64,000 nt of DNA from Sphingomonas sp. PL-96 (lineage in GTDB: Bacteria; Pseudomonadota; Alphaproteobacteria; Sphingomonadales; Sphingomonadaceae), in contig NZ_JAJFET010000005.1 of NCBI RefSeq assembly GCF_020707215.1, positions 62,001 to 126,000 of the forward strand. Direction: 5' to 3'. The notes below the pieces were generated by a model that saw only the letters and a list, made by a program, of their open reading frames with translations, had not been told where the DNA came from and searched no databases. Position numbers and translations under genes: made by a program. Each line of letters begins with the position of its first letter. The stretch's first letter is position 1. Shown here one piece after another: positions 36,744 through 46,111 of this stretch.

Positions 36744-39700
36744 CTAATGAAAGTCGCGCGAGCGGATCGGGATTGCATCCTCGGGGTCGCAGCCGGTGCG
36801 GAACGGGGGGTGATAGTGGGAGCGCGGCTTCCACACCGCCGGGGCCTTGGCATCGCGCGGGTCGGGGCCGCTGCCATGGGTGGCGCCGTCGCCCCGCCCG
36901 GTCAGGCGCGGCAGGTCCAGGTCGCCGATGCTTCGCAGCATGGGGGTGCGGTCGACCACCCGGTCGGTGATGACATGGATCACCTCGCCCTCGCGCTGGA
37001 CCCGGCCGACGATCGACACCATCGCCGCCGACATGACGGTGCGGCGCTGCTTCTCGAACCGGTCCGGCCACAGGATCGCATTGGCGACGCCGGTCTCGTC
37101 CTCGATGGTGATGAACAGCACGCCCTTGGCGCTGCCCGGCTTCTGGCGGACCAGGATCACGCCGGCGACCTCGACCCGCCGCCCGTCCTTGAGCGACCCG
37201 AGTGCCTTGCACGGGACGACGCCCTCTTCCTCCAGCTGCGCGCGCAGAAAGGCGAGCGGATGCGCACGCAGCGACAGCTGGGTGGCGCGGTAATCCTCCA
37301 CCACCTCGCGCCCGGCGGTGAGCGGATCGAGTGCCACCGGCGCCTCCGCCACTTCGGGCGTGAGGCCACCTTCGCGCGCGTCGGCGGCGGCGAACAAGGG
37401 CAGCGGCTCGGCCGCCAACCCCTTGATCGCCCACAAGGCCTGGCGCCGGTCGAGCCCCAGCGCCTGGAAGCCATCGGCGCGCGCGATCTTTTCCAGCGCC
37501 GCCAGCGGCACGCCCGACCGCCGCCACGCATCCTCGACCGAGGTGAACGGCGTTGCGCCGCGCGCAATCACCAGCCGCGCGGCATCGGCGTTGGACAGGC
37601 CGTGGACGACCTTGAACCCCAGCCGCAGCGGCAGCCGCATCGCCGCCGCAGCCGCCGCAGCCGCAGCCGCAGCCGCCGGAGTCCGCTCGGTCGTGGCCGC
37701 CCCCAACAGCCGGGTATCCCAGCGGCTGTCGTTGATGCACACCGGCCGCACCTCCACGCCATGCTCGCGCGCGTCCCGAACGATCTGCGCGGGCGCGTAG
37801 AAGCCCATCGGCTGCGCGTTGAGCAGCGCCGCGCAGAACACGTCGGGATGGTGGCACTTCATCCACGATGACGCATAGGCGATCTTGGCAAAGGACGCGG
37901 CGTGGCTCTCGGGAAAGCCATAGCTTCCGAAGCCCTCGATCTGCTTCACCAGCCGGTCGGCGAATTCCTCTGAGATGCCGTTCTTGTTCATCCCGGCGAT
38001 CAGCTCCTCGCGGAACTGGCCGACGCCTTGGGTATATTTGAAGGTCGCCATCGCCTTGCGCAGCTCGTCGGCGCGCGCGGGCGTGAAGTCGGCACCCTCG
38101 ATCGCGACCTTCATCGCCTGTTCCTGGAAGAGGGGCACGCCCAGCGTCTTTTCCAGCACCGCCTTCAGCCGTGGGCTTGGATAGCTGAACTCGATGTTGG
38201 GATTGCGCCGCTTCTGCTCGCGCCGCTTGAGATAGGGGTGGACCATGTCGCCCTGGATCGGGCCGGGGCGGACGATCGCGACCTGGATCGCAAGGTCGTA
38301 GAAGGTTGCGGGCAGCATCCGCGGCAGCATTGCCATCTGCGCACGGCTCTCGATCTGGAACACGCCCAGCGTGTCGGCACGCTGGATCATGGCAAAGGTC
38401 TTCTTGTCCTCCTTTTGCAGCTCGGGCGAGGCGAGCGTCAGCGCCAGCCGCTTGTGCTCCGCCAGCAGGTCGAACGCGCGCCGCATGCAGCCGAGCATGC
38501 CGAGGCCCAGGATATCGACCTTCATGAAGCCGAGTTCCTCGATGTCCTCCTTCTCCCACTCCACCACCCAGCGATCGGCCATGGCAGCGGGTTCGACCGG
38601 CACCAGCCCGTCCAGCCGGTCGTTCGCGAGCACGAAGCCGCCGGGATGCTGCGACAGGTGGCGGGGCGTGCCGATCAGCTCGCGCGCCAGCTCCAGCGTC
38701 AGCGCCAGTCGCGGATCGGAACGGTCGAGGTTGAGCGCATCGACATGCGCGTCGGCCACGCCTTCGCTCGACCAGCCCCATACCTGGCCGGCGAGCGCGC
38801 CGGTCATGTCCTCGGGCAGCCCCAGCGCCTTGCCGACCTCGCGCACTGCGCCGCGCGCACGGAACCGGCTGACCACCGCGGTCAGTGCGGCATGGTCATG
38901 GCCATAGGTCTGGTAGATCCACTGGATCACCTCCTCGCGCCGCTCATGCTCGAAATCCACGTCGATGTCGGGCGGCTCGCCGCGGCTGGGGGAGATGAAG
39001 CGTTCGAACAGCAGCTGGTGCTCGATCGGGTCGATTGAGGTGATGCCCAGCACATAGCAGATCACCGAATTGGCCGCAGAGCCGCGCCCCTGGCACAGGA
39101 TGTCCTGGGTGCGGGCATAGCTGACGATCGAATTGACGGTCAGGAAATAGGCCGCATAGTCCATCAACCGGACCTGCTCGAGCTCGTATTCGAGCTTTTC
39201 GACATAGCGCTGGTCCGGCCGGCCGTGGAACGGCGGCTGCTGGAACAGCGCATCGAGCGCGCCGCGTGCCAGTCGTTCGAGCGCCTCCTGCGGTGTCCGG
39301 CCGTGCATCACGATCTCGTCAGGATAGCGGTAGCTCAGCTCCTTCGGCGAAAAGGTGCAGCGCTCGACGATCGCGGCACCTGCCCGGATCGCCTCGGGCA
39401 GGTCGGCGAAGCGCCGCTCCATCGTCCTGGGCGGCACGAAACATCGATCGGCCGACCGCTCGCGCCGCAGCCCCAGGTCGTCGATGGTGGATTTGCAGCG
39501 GATCGCCGTCACCACGTCCTGCAGCATGCGGCGGGCGGGCTCGTGATAGAGCACGTCGCCGGTGGCGAGCGGGGCCAAACCGAAGCGCGCCGCTTCCTCG
39601 GCCGTGCGGTGCAGCCGCAGCCGGTCGCCGGGCCGGCGGTGGTAGGTCAGGCAGACATGGCCGCGCTCCGCCCCGAACAGGTCGGCCATCCAGCGCAGCT

Positions 39701-40124
39701 CGTCCTCGCGCACGCCGTCGATGCCAGGGACGAGCGATCCGACCAGCCCCCGCGTCTCGGCCAGATCGTCCCAGTGGAGAAAGCACTGCCCCTTTTCGCC
39801 GTGCTGCGGGTCGGCGCGCTTCTTGCCCAGCGTCAGCAGCCGGGTGAGTCGCGACCAGCCCGCCAGATCCTCCGGCCACACCAGCAGCGACGCGCCGGAG
39901 ACGAGGTCGAGCCGGCACCCGGCCACCAGCCGGATTGGATTGCCCTGCGCGCTCACGTCGCGCGCGGCGACCAGCGACCGGACGATGCCGGCGACCGAAT
40001 TGCGGTCGGTGATGCCCAGCGCCGGCATCCCCATTTCAGACGCGGTGCCGAACAGCTCCTCCGCCGACGATGCGCCGCGCAGGAACGAGAAGTGGGTGGT
40101 GACCTGAAGCTCCGAATAGGTCAT
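36744..40124 (-). CDS. dnaE2: Error-prone DNA polymerase DnaE2 (ImuC)
   Basis: This 1126-residue C-family polymerase begins MTYSELQVTTHFSFLRGASSAEELF, the PHP domain of DnaE2. RGSAANSVICYVLGI, PDIDVDFEHERREEVIQWIY and LSQHPGGFVL show the polymerase core, with an OB-like domain at the C terminus. It makes mutagenic translesion copies together with ImuA and ImuB. ATG 40124 overlaps the stop of imuB by 4 bp. A tract of 12 alanines (37641-37676, GCN repeats) interrupts a loop before RLPLRLGFKVV. Expression should follow the LexA box upstream of imuA. Confidence 0.96.
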   Translation of the reverse strand: MTYSELQVTTHFSFLRGASSAEELFGTASEMGMPALGITDRNSVAGIVRSLVAARDVSAQGNPIRLVAGCRLDLVSGASLLVWPEDLAGWSRLTRLLTLGKKRADPQHGEKGQCFLHWDDLAETRGLVGSLVPGIDGVREDELRWMADLFGAERGHVCLTYHRRPGDRLRLHRTAEEAARFGLAPLATGDVLYHEPARRMLQDVVTAIRCKSTIDDLGLRRERSADRCFVPPRTMERRFADLPEAIRAGAAIVERCTFSPKELSYRYPDEIVMHGRTPQEALERLARGALDALFQQPPFHGRPDQRYVEKLEYELEQVRLMDYAAYFLTVNSIVSYARTQDILCQGRGSAANSVICYVLGITSIDPIEHQLLFERFISPSRGEPPDIDVDFEHERREEVIQWIYQTYGHDHAALTAVVSRFRARGAVREVGKALGLPEDMTGALAGQVWGWSSEGVADAHVDALNLDRSDPRLALTLELARELIGTPRHLSQHPGGFVLANDRLDGLVPVEPAAMADRWVVEWEKEDIEELGFMKVDILGLGMLGCMRRAFDLLAEHKRLALTLASPELQKEDKKTFAMIQRADTLGVFQIESRAQMAMLPRMLPATFYDLAIQVAIVRPGPIQGDMVHPYLKRREQKRRNPNIEFSYPSPRLKAVLEKTLGVPLFQEQAMKVAIEGADFTPARADELRKAMATFKYTQGVGQFREELIAGMNKNGISEEFADRLVKQIEGFGSYGFPESHAASFAKIAYASSWMKCHHPDVFCAALLNAQPMGFYAPAQIVRDAREHGVEVRPVCINDSRWDTRLLGAATTERTPAAAAAAAAAAAAMRLPLRLGFKVVHGLSNADAARLVIARGATPFTSVEDAWRRSGVPLAALEKIARADGFQALGLDRRQALWAIKGLAAEPLPLFAAADAREGGLTPEVAEAPVALDPLTAGREVVEDYRATQLSLRAHPLAFLRAQLEEEGVVPCKALGSLKDGRRVEVAGVILVRQKPGSAKGVLFITIEDETGVANAILWPDRFEKQRRTVMSAAMVSIVGRVQREGEVIHVITDRVVDRTPMLRSIGDLDLPRLTGRGDGATHGSGPDPRDAKAPAVWKPRSHYHPPFRTGCDPEDAIPIRSRDFH

Positions 40125-42394
40125 GCGAACATGCCCTGGAGCCACCAGCTGAGGTCGCCCGTCTCCCCACGCAAGCCATCGCCGCTGCGGTACAGCCAGA
40201 AGCGGCGGCCTTCGGTGTCCTCCACCCGGAAATAGTCGCGCACCGCGTCCCGCTCGGCCGGGCGGCGCCACCATTCGCCCGCGATCCGCTCCGGCCCGTC
40301 GGCGCACGCCACCTGGTAGAGCGTACCGCGCCAGGTGAAGCGCCGCGGCGGCTGGTCGGGCAGCTCGGCGATCACATGGTCGAGCCGTTCGGGCCGGCGC
40401 AGCATGCGGATCGGCCGCGGCCAGCGCAGGTGCCAGGGATGGTCGGCCTCGCGACCGTCGAGCCGCCGGACGTCGTCCTCGCGCAACTGCACTGCCGGCG
40501 CCTCGGCCGGGTCGAGCGGCGCGACCCGTGCGGATGCGCGCTCGGGCACGTCGCTTTCCACCGGGGCCACCCGCCACATCCGCTGCACGCCGATGCGGTT
40601 GACGATGCGATCGACCAAGGGTCCCAGCTCGGGCGGCGTATCCTCGACCAGCGCGGCGCCCAGCGTCTCCGCGCCCAGCGGCTCGGCGCGGCGTATGTGC
40701 AGCGCCATGGCGTCGATGCCGTATCCGGGCTCTACCGTCTCGATCCGGCGTCCGAGCAGCCGCAGCAGATGCTCAGGGTCGCGGCTGGCGCGGGCAAGCC
40801 CGATGCGCAGCCGCTGCGGCACGCCGTCGACGCGGTCGAGCACCAGCTCCACCTGCCGTGCGCCGAGCCCGGCTTTGCGCAACACCGCCACCAGCTGGGG
40901 CACCAGTTCGCCCAGCCAGTGCGCGATCGCCTCTGCGGTGGCGATCGGCTCGGCGAAGCGCTGCTCGACCTGGATGCGTTCTGGCGGCACCACCGGATCG
41001 AGCGGTTCGGCACGCGCGCCCAGCGCCTGATCGAGCCGGGCCAGCACCGTATCGCCGAACCGGCGCGCCAGCTGCCCGCGCGGCAGCGCCCGCAACTGCC
41101 CGATCGTCGTCACGCCCAGCCGGGCGAGCAGCTCGATCGCGCCGTCCGACAGCCGCAGCAGCGCCACCGGCAGCGGGTCCAGCGCCTCGACCTGCGCACC
41201 CGGCGGGCAGATCCGCACCGCGCCCCGGCCATGGCGGGCCAGCGCCCAGGCAGCGCCGGCGGTGTCGGCGATCCCCACACAGGCATGCACGCCGCGGCGC
41301 GCGAGCAGCCGCACCAGCCGCAACGCCATGCGCCCCTCCCCGCCATGGAGATGCGCCACTCCGGTCAGGTCGAGCAGCAGCCCGTCGGCGTCGGACAGAT
41401 CGACCACCGGCGTCCAGCGGCGGGCGAGCAGCATCGCCAGCCGGCGCAGATCGGCCCGGTCGCCAGCCGGATCGGCATCGCGCACCTGAAGCTCGGGCAC
41501 CTGCGCGCGCGCCTGGGTGAGCGCCATGCCGGGCCGCAGCCCCAGCGCCTGCGCGGCCGGGGACGCAGCCGCGATCGCCACGCGTCCTCCCTGGCGGGCG
41601 ACGGTGACCAGCGGCACGGCATCGCGTACCGACGCGGCGCTGCCGGGGGTCTCCTCCACGCACACGCGCGCGACCAGGTCGCCAAGCGTGCGCCCGGTCT
41701 GGAAGAAGCGGCCGGCGGCGGCATAGCCTGCGATCGGCTCGCGGCCATGGGCATCGGGGTGCGGCCCTTCGCCCGGATATTGCACCGCCGGCATCGCCGC
41801 CATCTGCGCCAGCGTCGGCCGGTCCGACCGCGGAAACGCCTGCGGCTGGGCCAGCGCGTGATGGCTGCACCCGCCCTCGTCCGGCGGCATCGTTTTGAAC
41901 GGATGGGCTTTGAACGGATGGTCCATCACCTCCGAACGGCGGCTGAGCTCGCGGAACGGCGGCTGCTGGTGCAGCGGCAGCGCGGCGATCGCCCGTTCCA
42001 CGGCCTCGGCATCTGCGGCCCAGGCGGCGGAGGCGGGCGAGGCGTCGAGCGGGCGACCCTGCCGGTGGACGTCCTTGAAGGGCCGCTCGCCCTTGAACGG
42101 ATTGTCGGCGGCCACGCTGGTGCGGCCCAGTTCCCGCTGCGGCGGGCGCTGGTGCGTGGGCAGCTGCTCGATCGCAGCCTCCACCTCCGCCCGGGCCCAG
42201 CGCGCGCCGGGACGCCAGCCGCCCTCCCTGGGGACCGAGCATTGGTTGGCGCGTTCAGCCTCGGCCACCCGGCCGATCGCCGCAAAGGCAGGACCCGAGC
42301 GTGCCGCCTCAGGCGGCAGCGCGGCGGTTCGCTCTGCCTGCCGCAGCCGGTCGATCGGCCAGTCGGGCAGGAAGAGCGCAGCGACCCGTTTCAT
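40121..42394 (-). CDS. imuB: ImuB (inactive Y-family polymerase) with large N-terminal insertion
   Basis: This 757-residue protein is much longer than usual ImuB (about 500). The first strand MKRVAALFLPDWPIDRLR is followed by a ~220-residue insertion (~32-255) before the normal PLVTVARQGGRVAIAAASPAAQALGLRPGM resumes. The insertion carries two copies of AIxxLPxHQxPPxRELxRxS ending in PFKxxxPFK (near 74-106 and 135-167). Catalytic acidic residues of Y polymerases are not evident, as normal for ImuB. It recruits DnaE2 and ImuA to the beta clamp. It overlaps imuA by 86 bp and dnaE2 by 4 bp. Confidence 0.93.
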   Translation of the reverse strand: MKRVAALFLPDWPIDRLRQAERTAALPPEAARSGPAFAAIGRVAEAERANQCSVPREGGWRPGARWARAEVEAAIEQLPTHQRPPQRELGRTSVAADNPFKGERPFKDVHRQGRPLDASPASAAWAADAEAVERAIAALPLHQQPPFRELSRRSEVMDHPFKAHPFKTMPPDEGGCSHHALAQPQAFPRSDRPTLAQMAAMPAVQYPGEGPHPDAHGREPIAGYAAAGRFFQTGRTLGDLVARVCVEETPGSAASVRDAVPLVTVARQGGRVAIAAASPAAQALGLRPGMALTQARAQVPELQVRDADPAGDRADLRRLAMLLARRWTPVVDLSDADGLLLDLTGVAHLHGGEGRMALRLVRLLARRGVHACVGIADTAGAAWALARHGRGAVRICPPGAQVEALDPLPVALLRLSDGAIELLARLGVTTIGQLRALPRGQLARRFGDTVLARLDQALGARAEPLDPVVPPERIQVEQRFAEPIATAEAIAHWLGELVPQLVAVLRKAGLGARQVELVLDRVDGVPQRLRIGLARASRDPEHLLRLLGRRIETVEPGYGIDAMALHIRRAEPLGAETLGAALVEDTPPELGPLVDRIVNRIGVQRMWRVAPVESDVPERASARVAPLDPAEAPAVQLREDDVRRLDGREADHPWHLRWPRPIRMLRRPERLDHVIAELPDQPPRRFTWRGTLYQVACADGPERIAGEWWRRPAERDAVRDYFRVEDTEGRRFWLYRSGDGLRGETGDLSWWLQGMFA

Positions 42395-43064
42395 CGCATG
42401 CCTCCACGGTCCAGTCGCGGGGCTCGCCACCCTTCTGGCGGACGAGCGAAAGTTTCCAGCGGGCGCGGCCGACGCCGGCCACCGGCAGCGGGGTCGAGGG
42501 CGCGGATGCCACGCGCCAGCGCGTCGATGCGGCAGAGGGGACCGCCAGCGGATCGGTGCCCGCCCGCCCGTGCCGGCGCAGGAGCAGCGCGATGGTGCGC
42601 CCGCCCTCCGCCGCCAGCTGCAGCCGGCGGGTGGCGGCCATGGGCACGCGCTTGGCCTCGCCGATCACCGCGCCCAGCCCCCGGTGGCGCAGCCCCTCCT
42701 CCATCAGCTGGAGCAGCTCGGCATCATCGCTCGCCTCGGCATAGAGCACCCGGTGCGGCCCGAGCCCTACCTGGGCGAGCCCCGGCGCGAACAGGTCGCG
42801 CCGCCGCACCACCCACAGCACCGGGCCCCAGGCGCGCGCGGCGATTCCGGCCAGAAACAGCGTTGCCGCGCAATCATCCGCCATGTCCGGCCCCGCGCCC
42901 GCCACCTCGTGCAGTGCGTCGAGCGCGAGCCCGCCGCCGGCCACCACTTCGTCGAGCGCCGGCACGCCGAACGGCAGCACCTCGCGCCGGCGATAGCGGC
43001 CGCATTCGATGGCGCGCAATTGCGCGCGTAACGCGTCCAGAACAGGGGCTTGAGCATGGGTCAC
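42309..43064 (-). CDS. imuA: ImuA, RecA-like mutasome protein
   Basis: This 251-residue protein starts MTHAQAPVLDALRAQLRAIE and carries LPFGVPALDEVVAGGGLALDALHEVAG, typical of ImuA. Its C terminus is arginine/alanine-rich. It works with ImuB and DnaE2 in SOS mutagenesis. It is the first gene of the operon, and a LexA box lies 33 bp upstream of its ATG. Confidence 0.92.
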   Translation of the reverse strand: MTHAQAPVLDALRAQLRAIECGRYRRREVLPFGVPALDEVVAGGGLALDALHEVAGAGPDMADDCAATLFLAGIAARAWGPVLWVVRRRDLFAPGLAQVGLGPHRVLYAEASDDAELLQLMEEGLRHRGLGAVIGEAKRVPMAATRRLQLAAEGGRTIALLLRRHGRAGTDPLAVPSAASTRWRVASAPSTPLPVAGVGRARWKLSLVRQKGGEPRDWTVEACDETGRCALPARLADRPAAAGRANRRAAA

Positions 43065-43096
43065 GACAACAGCTAGGACTCGCAGGGACTCGATAT

Positions 43097-43111
43097 GTTC
43101 CTATTCTGTTC
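43097..43111. promoter_or_regulatory. LexA box of the imuA-imuB-dnaE2 operon
   Basis: GTTC, CTATTCT, GTTC is an exact match to the alphaproteobacterial SOS box (GTTC-N7-GTTC, read as GAAC-N7-GAAC on the coding strand). It predicts DNA-damage control of the mutasome operon. Confidence 0.92.
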
Positions 43112-43219
43112 TAATGTGCGTTCGAGTCAACCGCCGATCGCACGACCCTTGCGCGGGCGCTGGCTTGCCATTCCTTTCCTGATGCTTAGGCTCGCCTGCG
43201 ACCCGTATTGGAGCCCCTG

Positions 43220-45373
43220 ATGACCGCACGCCTGCGCGCCGTTCTGGCCGCGACCACGATCCTTGCCCTTTTCCCTGCAGGAGCCGCCATGGCGCAGACT
43301 TCCGCCGCTGCGGCCCCCTCCTCGACCTCCGTCGATGCAACCCCGCTGCTCGCTCCCTGGAGCGGCCCCTATGGCGGCGTGCCGCCCTGGGACAAGGTGA
43401 CGCCGGCGATGTTCCCCGCCGCCTTCCCGGTCGCGATGGCCGAGCTGCGCCGCGACGTGCTCAAGATCCGCGACGACAAGCGCCCGGCGACCTTCCAGAC
43501 CGTGATCGAGCCGATGGAGCTTGCCGGCGAGACGATGGACCGGGTGGAAGCCATGTGGGGCGTCTATTCGAGCAACCTCGCCACCAAGGAAGTGCAGGCG
43601 ATCGACCGCGAGTGGAGCCCCAAGCTCTCCGCGTTCTATGACGAGCTGTACCTCGACCCCAAGTTGTTCGCACGGGTCAAGGCGGCGTACGACAGCCGCG
43701 CCAAGCAGAAGCTGGACCCCCAGCAGCTGCGCCTCCTGGAGCGCACCTATCGCAGCTTCGTGCGCCGCGGCGCCCTGCTCACCGATGCGCAGCGTGGCCA
43801 AGTATCGCAGCTCAACCAGGCGCTGTCGGTCGCCTACAACAGCTTCAGCGAGAAGGTGCTGGCGGACGAGGAAACCTGGATCGTCGTCGACGATGCCAGG
43901 CAGCTTGCGGGCCTTCCCGACAGCTTCGTCGCCTCGCTGAAGACGGCGGCCGACGAGCGCAAGCTTCCCGGCAAATGGGCGATCGTGAACACCCGCTCCT
44001 CGGTGGCGCCGGTGCTGACCTATGCCACCGACCGGGGTTTACGCGAAAAAGTGTGGCGCGCCTTTGTCAACCGCGGCGACAATGGCGGCGCCAACGACAC
44101 CAACGCCACCATCGCCGAGATCCTGAAGCTGCGCCAGCAGCGCGCCAAGCTCTTGGGCTTCAAGAACCACGCCTGGTACCGCATGGACGACACCATGGCG
44201 GAGACGCCCGCCAACGCCATGTCGCTGATGATGCGCGTCTGGCCGGCCGCGGTCGCGCGCGTGCGCCAGGAGGTCGCCGACATGCAGGCGCTCGCCAACC
44301 AGGGCGGCGCCAAGATCACCATCGAGCCCTGGGATTATCGCTTCTACGCCGAGAAGGTGCGCAAGGCGAAGTACGACCTCGATGAAAGCGAGGTGAAGCC
44401 GTACCTCCAGCTCGACAACATCCTCCAGGGCGCGCTCTATTCCGCGGGGCGGCTGTATGACCTGGAGTTCAAGGAGAACACGGGGCAGATCCCGGTGTTC
44501 GATCCCGCGGTCCGCACCTTTGTCGTCACCGACAAGCGCGACGGGCACAATGTCGGCGTCTTCTATTTCGACGCCTATGCCCGCTCGGGCAAGCGCTCGG
44601 GCGCCTGGGCGACCGCCTATCGCCGGCAGCAGGAACTGGGCGGGCACAAGAACGTGCTGGCGTCCAACAACAACAATTTCGTGAAGGGCGCCCCCGGCCA
44701 GCCGACGCTCATCAGCCTGGACGATGCGAGCACGTTGTTCCACGAGTTCGGCCACGCCATCCACAGCTTCCTGCAGGACGTGAAATACCCCGGCCTGTCG
44801 GGCACGCCGCGCGACTTCGTGGAGTACCCCAGCCAGGTCAACGAGAACTGGCTGCTCACCCGCGATGTGCTCGACCGCTATGCCAAGCATTATCAGACGG
44901 GTGCGGCCATGCCGCAGGCGCTGGTCGACAAGATCGAGAAGTCCTCGACCTTCAACCAGGGCTTCGACACGGTCGAGTATCTGTCGTCGGCGATCGTCGA
45001 CATGAAGCTGCACGATCGCGAGACGCCGGTCACCGACGTCGATGCGTTCGAGCGCGAGACGCTGGCCGAGCTTGGCATGCCCAAGGAGATGGTGATGCGG
45101 CACCGCCTGCCGCAGTTCAACCACCTGTTCTCGTCCGACGCGTACAGCGCCGGCTATTACAGCTATCTCTGGTCCGAGACGATGGACGCGGACACCTGGG
45201 CTGCGTTCACGGAGACGGGCAACGTCTGGGACAAGGCGACCGCCGACCGTTTCCGCACCGTGCTGCTGTCGACCGGCAACGAGACCGACCGCAAGCAGGC
45301 CTATCGCGCGTTCCGCGGCCGCGACCCGGACGTCAACGCGCTGTTCAAGCGCCGCGGCTTTCCGGTGCAGTAA
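43220..45373 (+). CDS. M3-family metallopeptidase (peptidyl-dipeptidase Dcp type)
   Basis: This 717-residue protein has a signal peptide (MTARLRAVLAATTILALFPAGAAMA) and the zinc motif His508-Glu-Phe-Gly-His512 in LFHEFGHAIHS. FPAAFPVAMAEL and MDDTMAETPANAM-like regions fit the M3 family. It probably trims dipeptides in the periplasm. ATG 43220 was chosen because GGAG precedes it by 6 bases; an upstream TTG at 43208 would overlap that site. Confidence 0.92.
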   Translation: MTARLRAVLAATTILALFPAGAAMAQTSAAAAPSSTSVDATPLLAPWSGPYGGVPPWDKVTPAMFPAAFPVAMAELRRDVLKIRDDKRPATFQTVIEPMELAGETMDRVEAMWGVYSSNLATKEVQAIDREWSPKLSAFYDELYLDPKLFARVKAAYDSRAKQKLDPQQLRLLERTYRSFVRRGALLTDAQRGQVSQLNQALSVAYNSFSEKVLADEETWIVVDDARQLAGLPDSFVASLKTAADERKLPGKWAIVNTRSSVAPVLTYATDRGLREKVWRAFVNRGDNGGANDTNATIAEILKLRQQRAKLLGFKNHAWYRMDDTMAETPANAMSLMMRVWPAAVARVRQEVADMQALANQGGAKITIEPWDYRFYAEKVRKAKYDLDESEVKPYLQLDNILQGALYSAGRLYDLEFKENTGQIPVFDPAVRTFVVTDKRDGHNVGVFYFDAYARSGKRSGAWATAYRRQQELGGHKNVLASNNNNFVKGAPGQPTLISLDDASTLFHEFGHAIHSFLQDVKYPGLSGTPRDFVEYPSQVNENWLLTRDVLDRYAKHYQTGAAMPQALVDKIEKSSTFNQGFDTVEYLSSAIVDMKLHDRETPVTDVDAFERETLAELGMPKEMVMRHRLPQFNHLFSSDAYSAGYYSYLWSETMDADTWAAFTETGNVWDKATADRFRTVLLSTGNETDRKQAYRAFRGRDPDVNALFKRRGFPVQ

Positions 45374-45382
45374 GGCTCGCTG

Positions 45383-45414
45383 TCCGTCCTGTCGGCCAGC
45401 GCTGGCAGGACGGA
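45383..45414. terminator. Strong hairpin between convergent genes
   Basis: TCCGTCCTG (45383-45391) pairs with CAGGACGGA (45406-45414), and the loop holds a GCCAGCGCTGGC palindrome. It lies between the M3 peptidase and HAD gene ends. There is no T-tract. Confidence 0.5.
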
Positions 45415-45448
45415 TGTGGCGGGGAAGTCCGTTATCCCCGCCCACCGA

Positions 45449-46111
45449 TCACGCGATCAGGCGTGCGACTTCCGCATAGTCGGACGCGACGTCCTGCACG
45501 CCGATGCGGCGCAGCACCTCCGCATGGCCGATGCCGCAATGCTGGCCGGCGCACAGGCCGATGACATGCGCACCCGATGCCACCGCGCCGGTGGCGCCGA
45601 CCGGTGAATCCTCCAGGATCACGCAGCGTTCGATCGGCACGCCCAGCGCCCTGGCCGCGTAGAGATACAGGTCCGGTGCCGGCTTGCCGCGAGTCACATG
45701 CTCGCGACCGCTGAACACCTTGTTGCCGAACGCATCGCGCAGGCCCAGATGGTCGAGATGCGCGGTGATCCAGCGCGTCGAGCTCGACGAGGCGATGGCA
45801 CGCGGCAGCCCCGGCGGCAGCGAGCGCACAAAGGCGACCGCACCCGCCACTTCCGCCACGCCCTCGGCAACCGCGCGGGCATCTTCGGCCGCGCGCGCCT
45901 CGTGGAAGTCGGCCGGAATCGGGCGCCCCAGGAACGCCTCCACTTCGTCCAGGAAGTCCTTGCCGGCCCGTCCCATGAAGCGCGCCATCGCCTCCTCGGT
46001 ACTGATCGGGTGGCCGGCGGCGGTCAGATAGTCGGCAAGGTGGCGGTTGCCCGCCCATTCACTTTCCAGCAGCACGCCATCGAAATCGAACAGAATCGCA
46101 TCAAACCGCAT
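45449..46111 (-). CDS. HAD-superfamily hydrolase (beta-phosphoglucomutase-like)
   Basis: This 220-residue protein has FDFDGVLLESE (Asp nucleophile), ASSSSTRWI, GKPAPDLYLYAA and VILEDSPVGATGAVASGAHVIG, the full set of HAD-IA motifs. It likely acts on a sugar phosphate or similar metabolite. Its ATG overlaps the yggS stop by one base, so it is co-translated. Confidence 0.9.
   Translation of the reverse strand: MRFDAILFDFDGVLLESEWAGNRHLADYLTAAGHPISTEEAMARFMGRAGKDFLDEVEAFLGRPIPADFHEARAAEDARAVAEGVAEVAGAVAFVRSLPPGLPRAIASSSSTRWITAHLDHLGLRDAFGNKVFSGREHVTRGKPAPDLYLYAARALGVPIERCVILEDSPVGATGAVASGAHVIGLCAGQHCGIGHAEVLRRIGVQDVASDYAEVARLIA

Noticed and set aside
40376-43114. A 912-codon plus-strand frame opposite imuB and imuA
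   Set aside because: Antisense shadow; the minus-strand frames carry the known ImuA/ImuB motifs and the LexA box orientation fits them.
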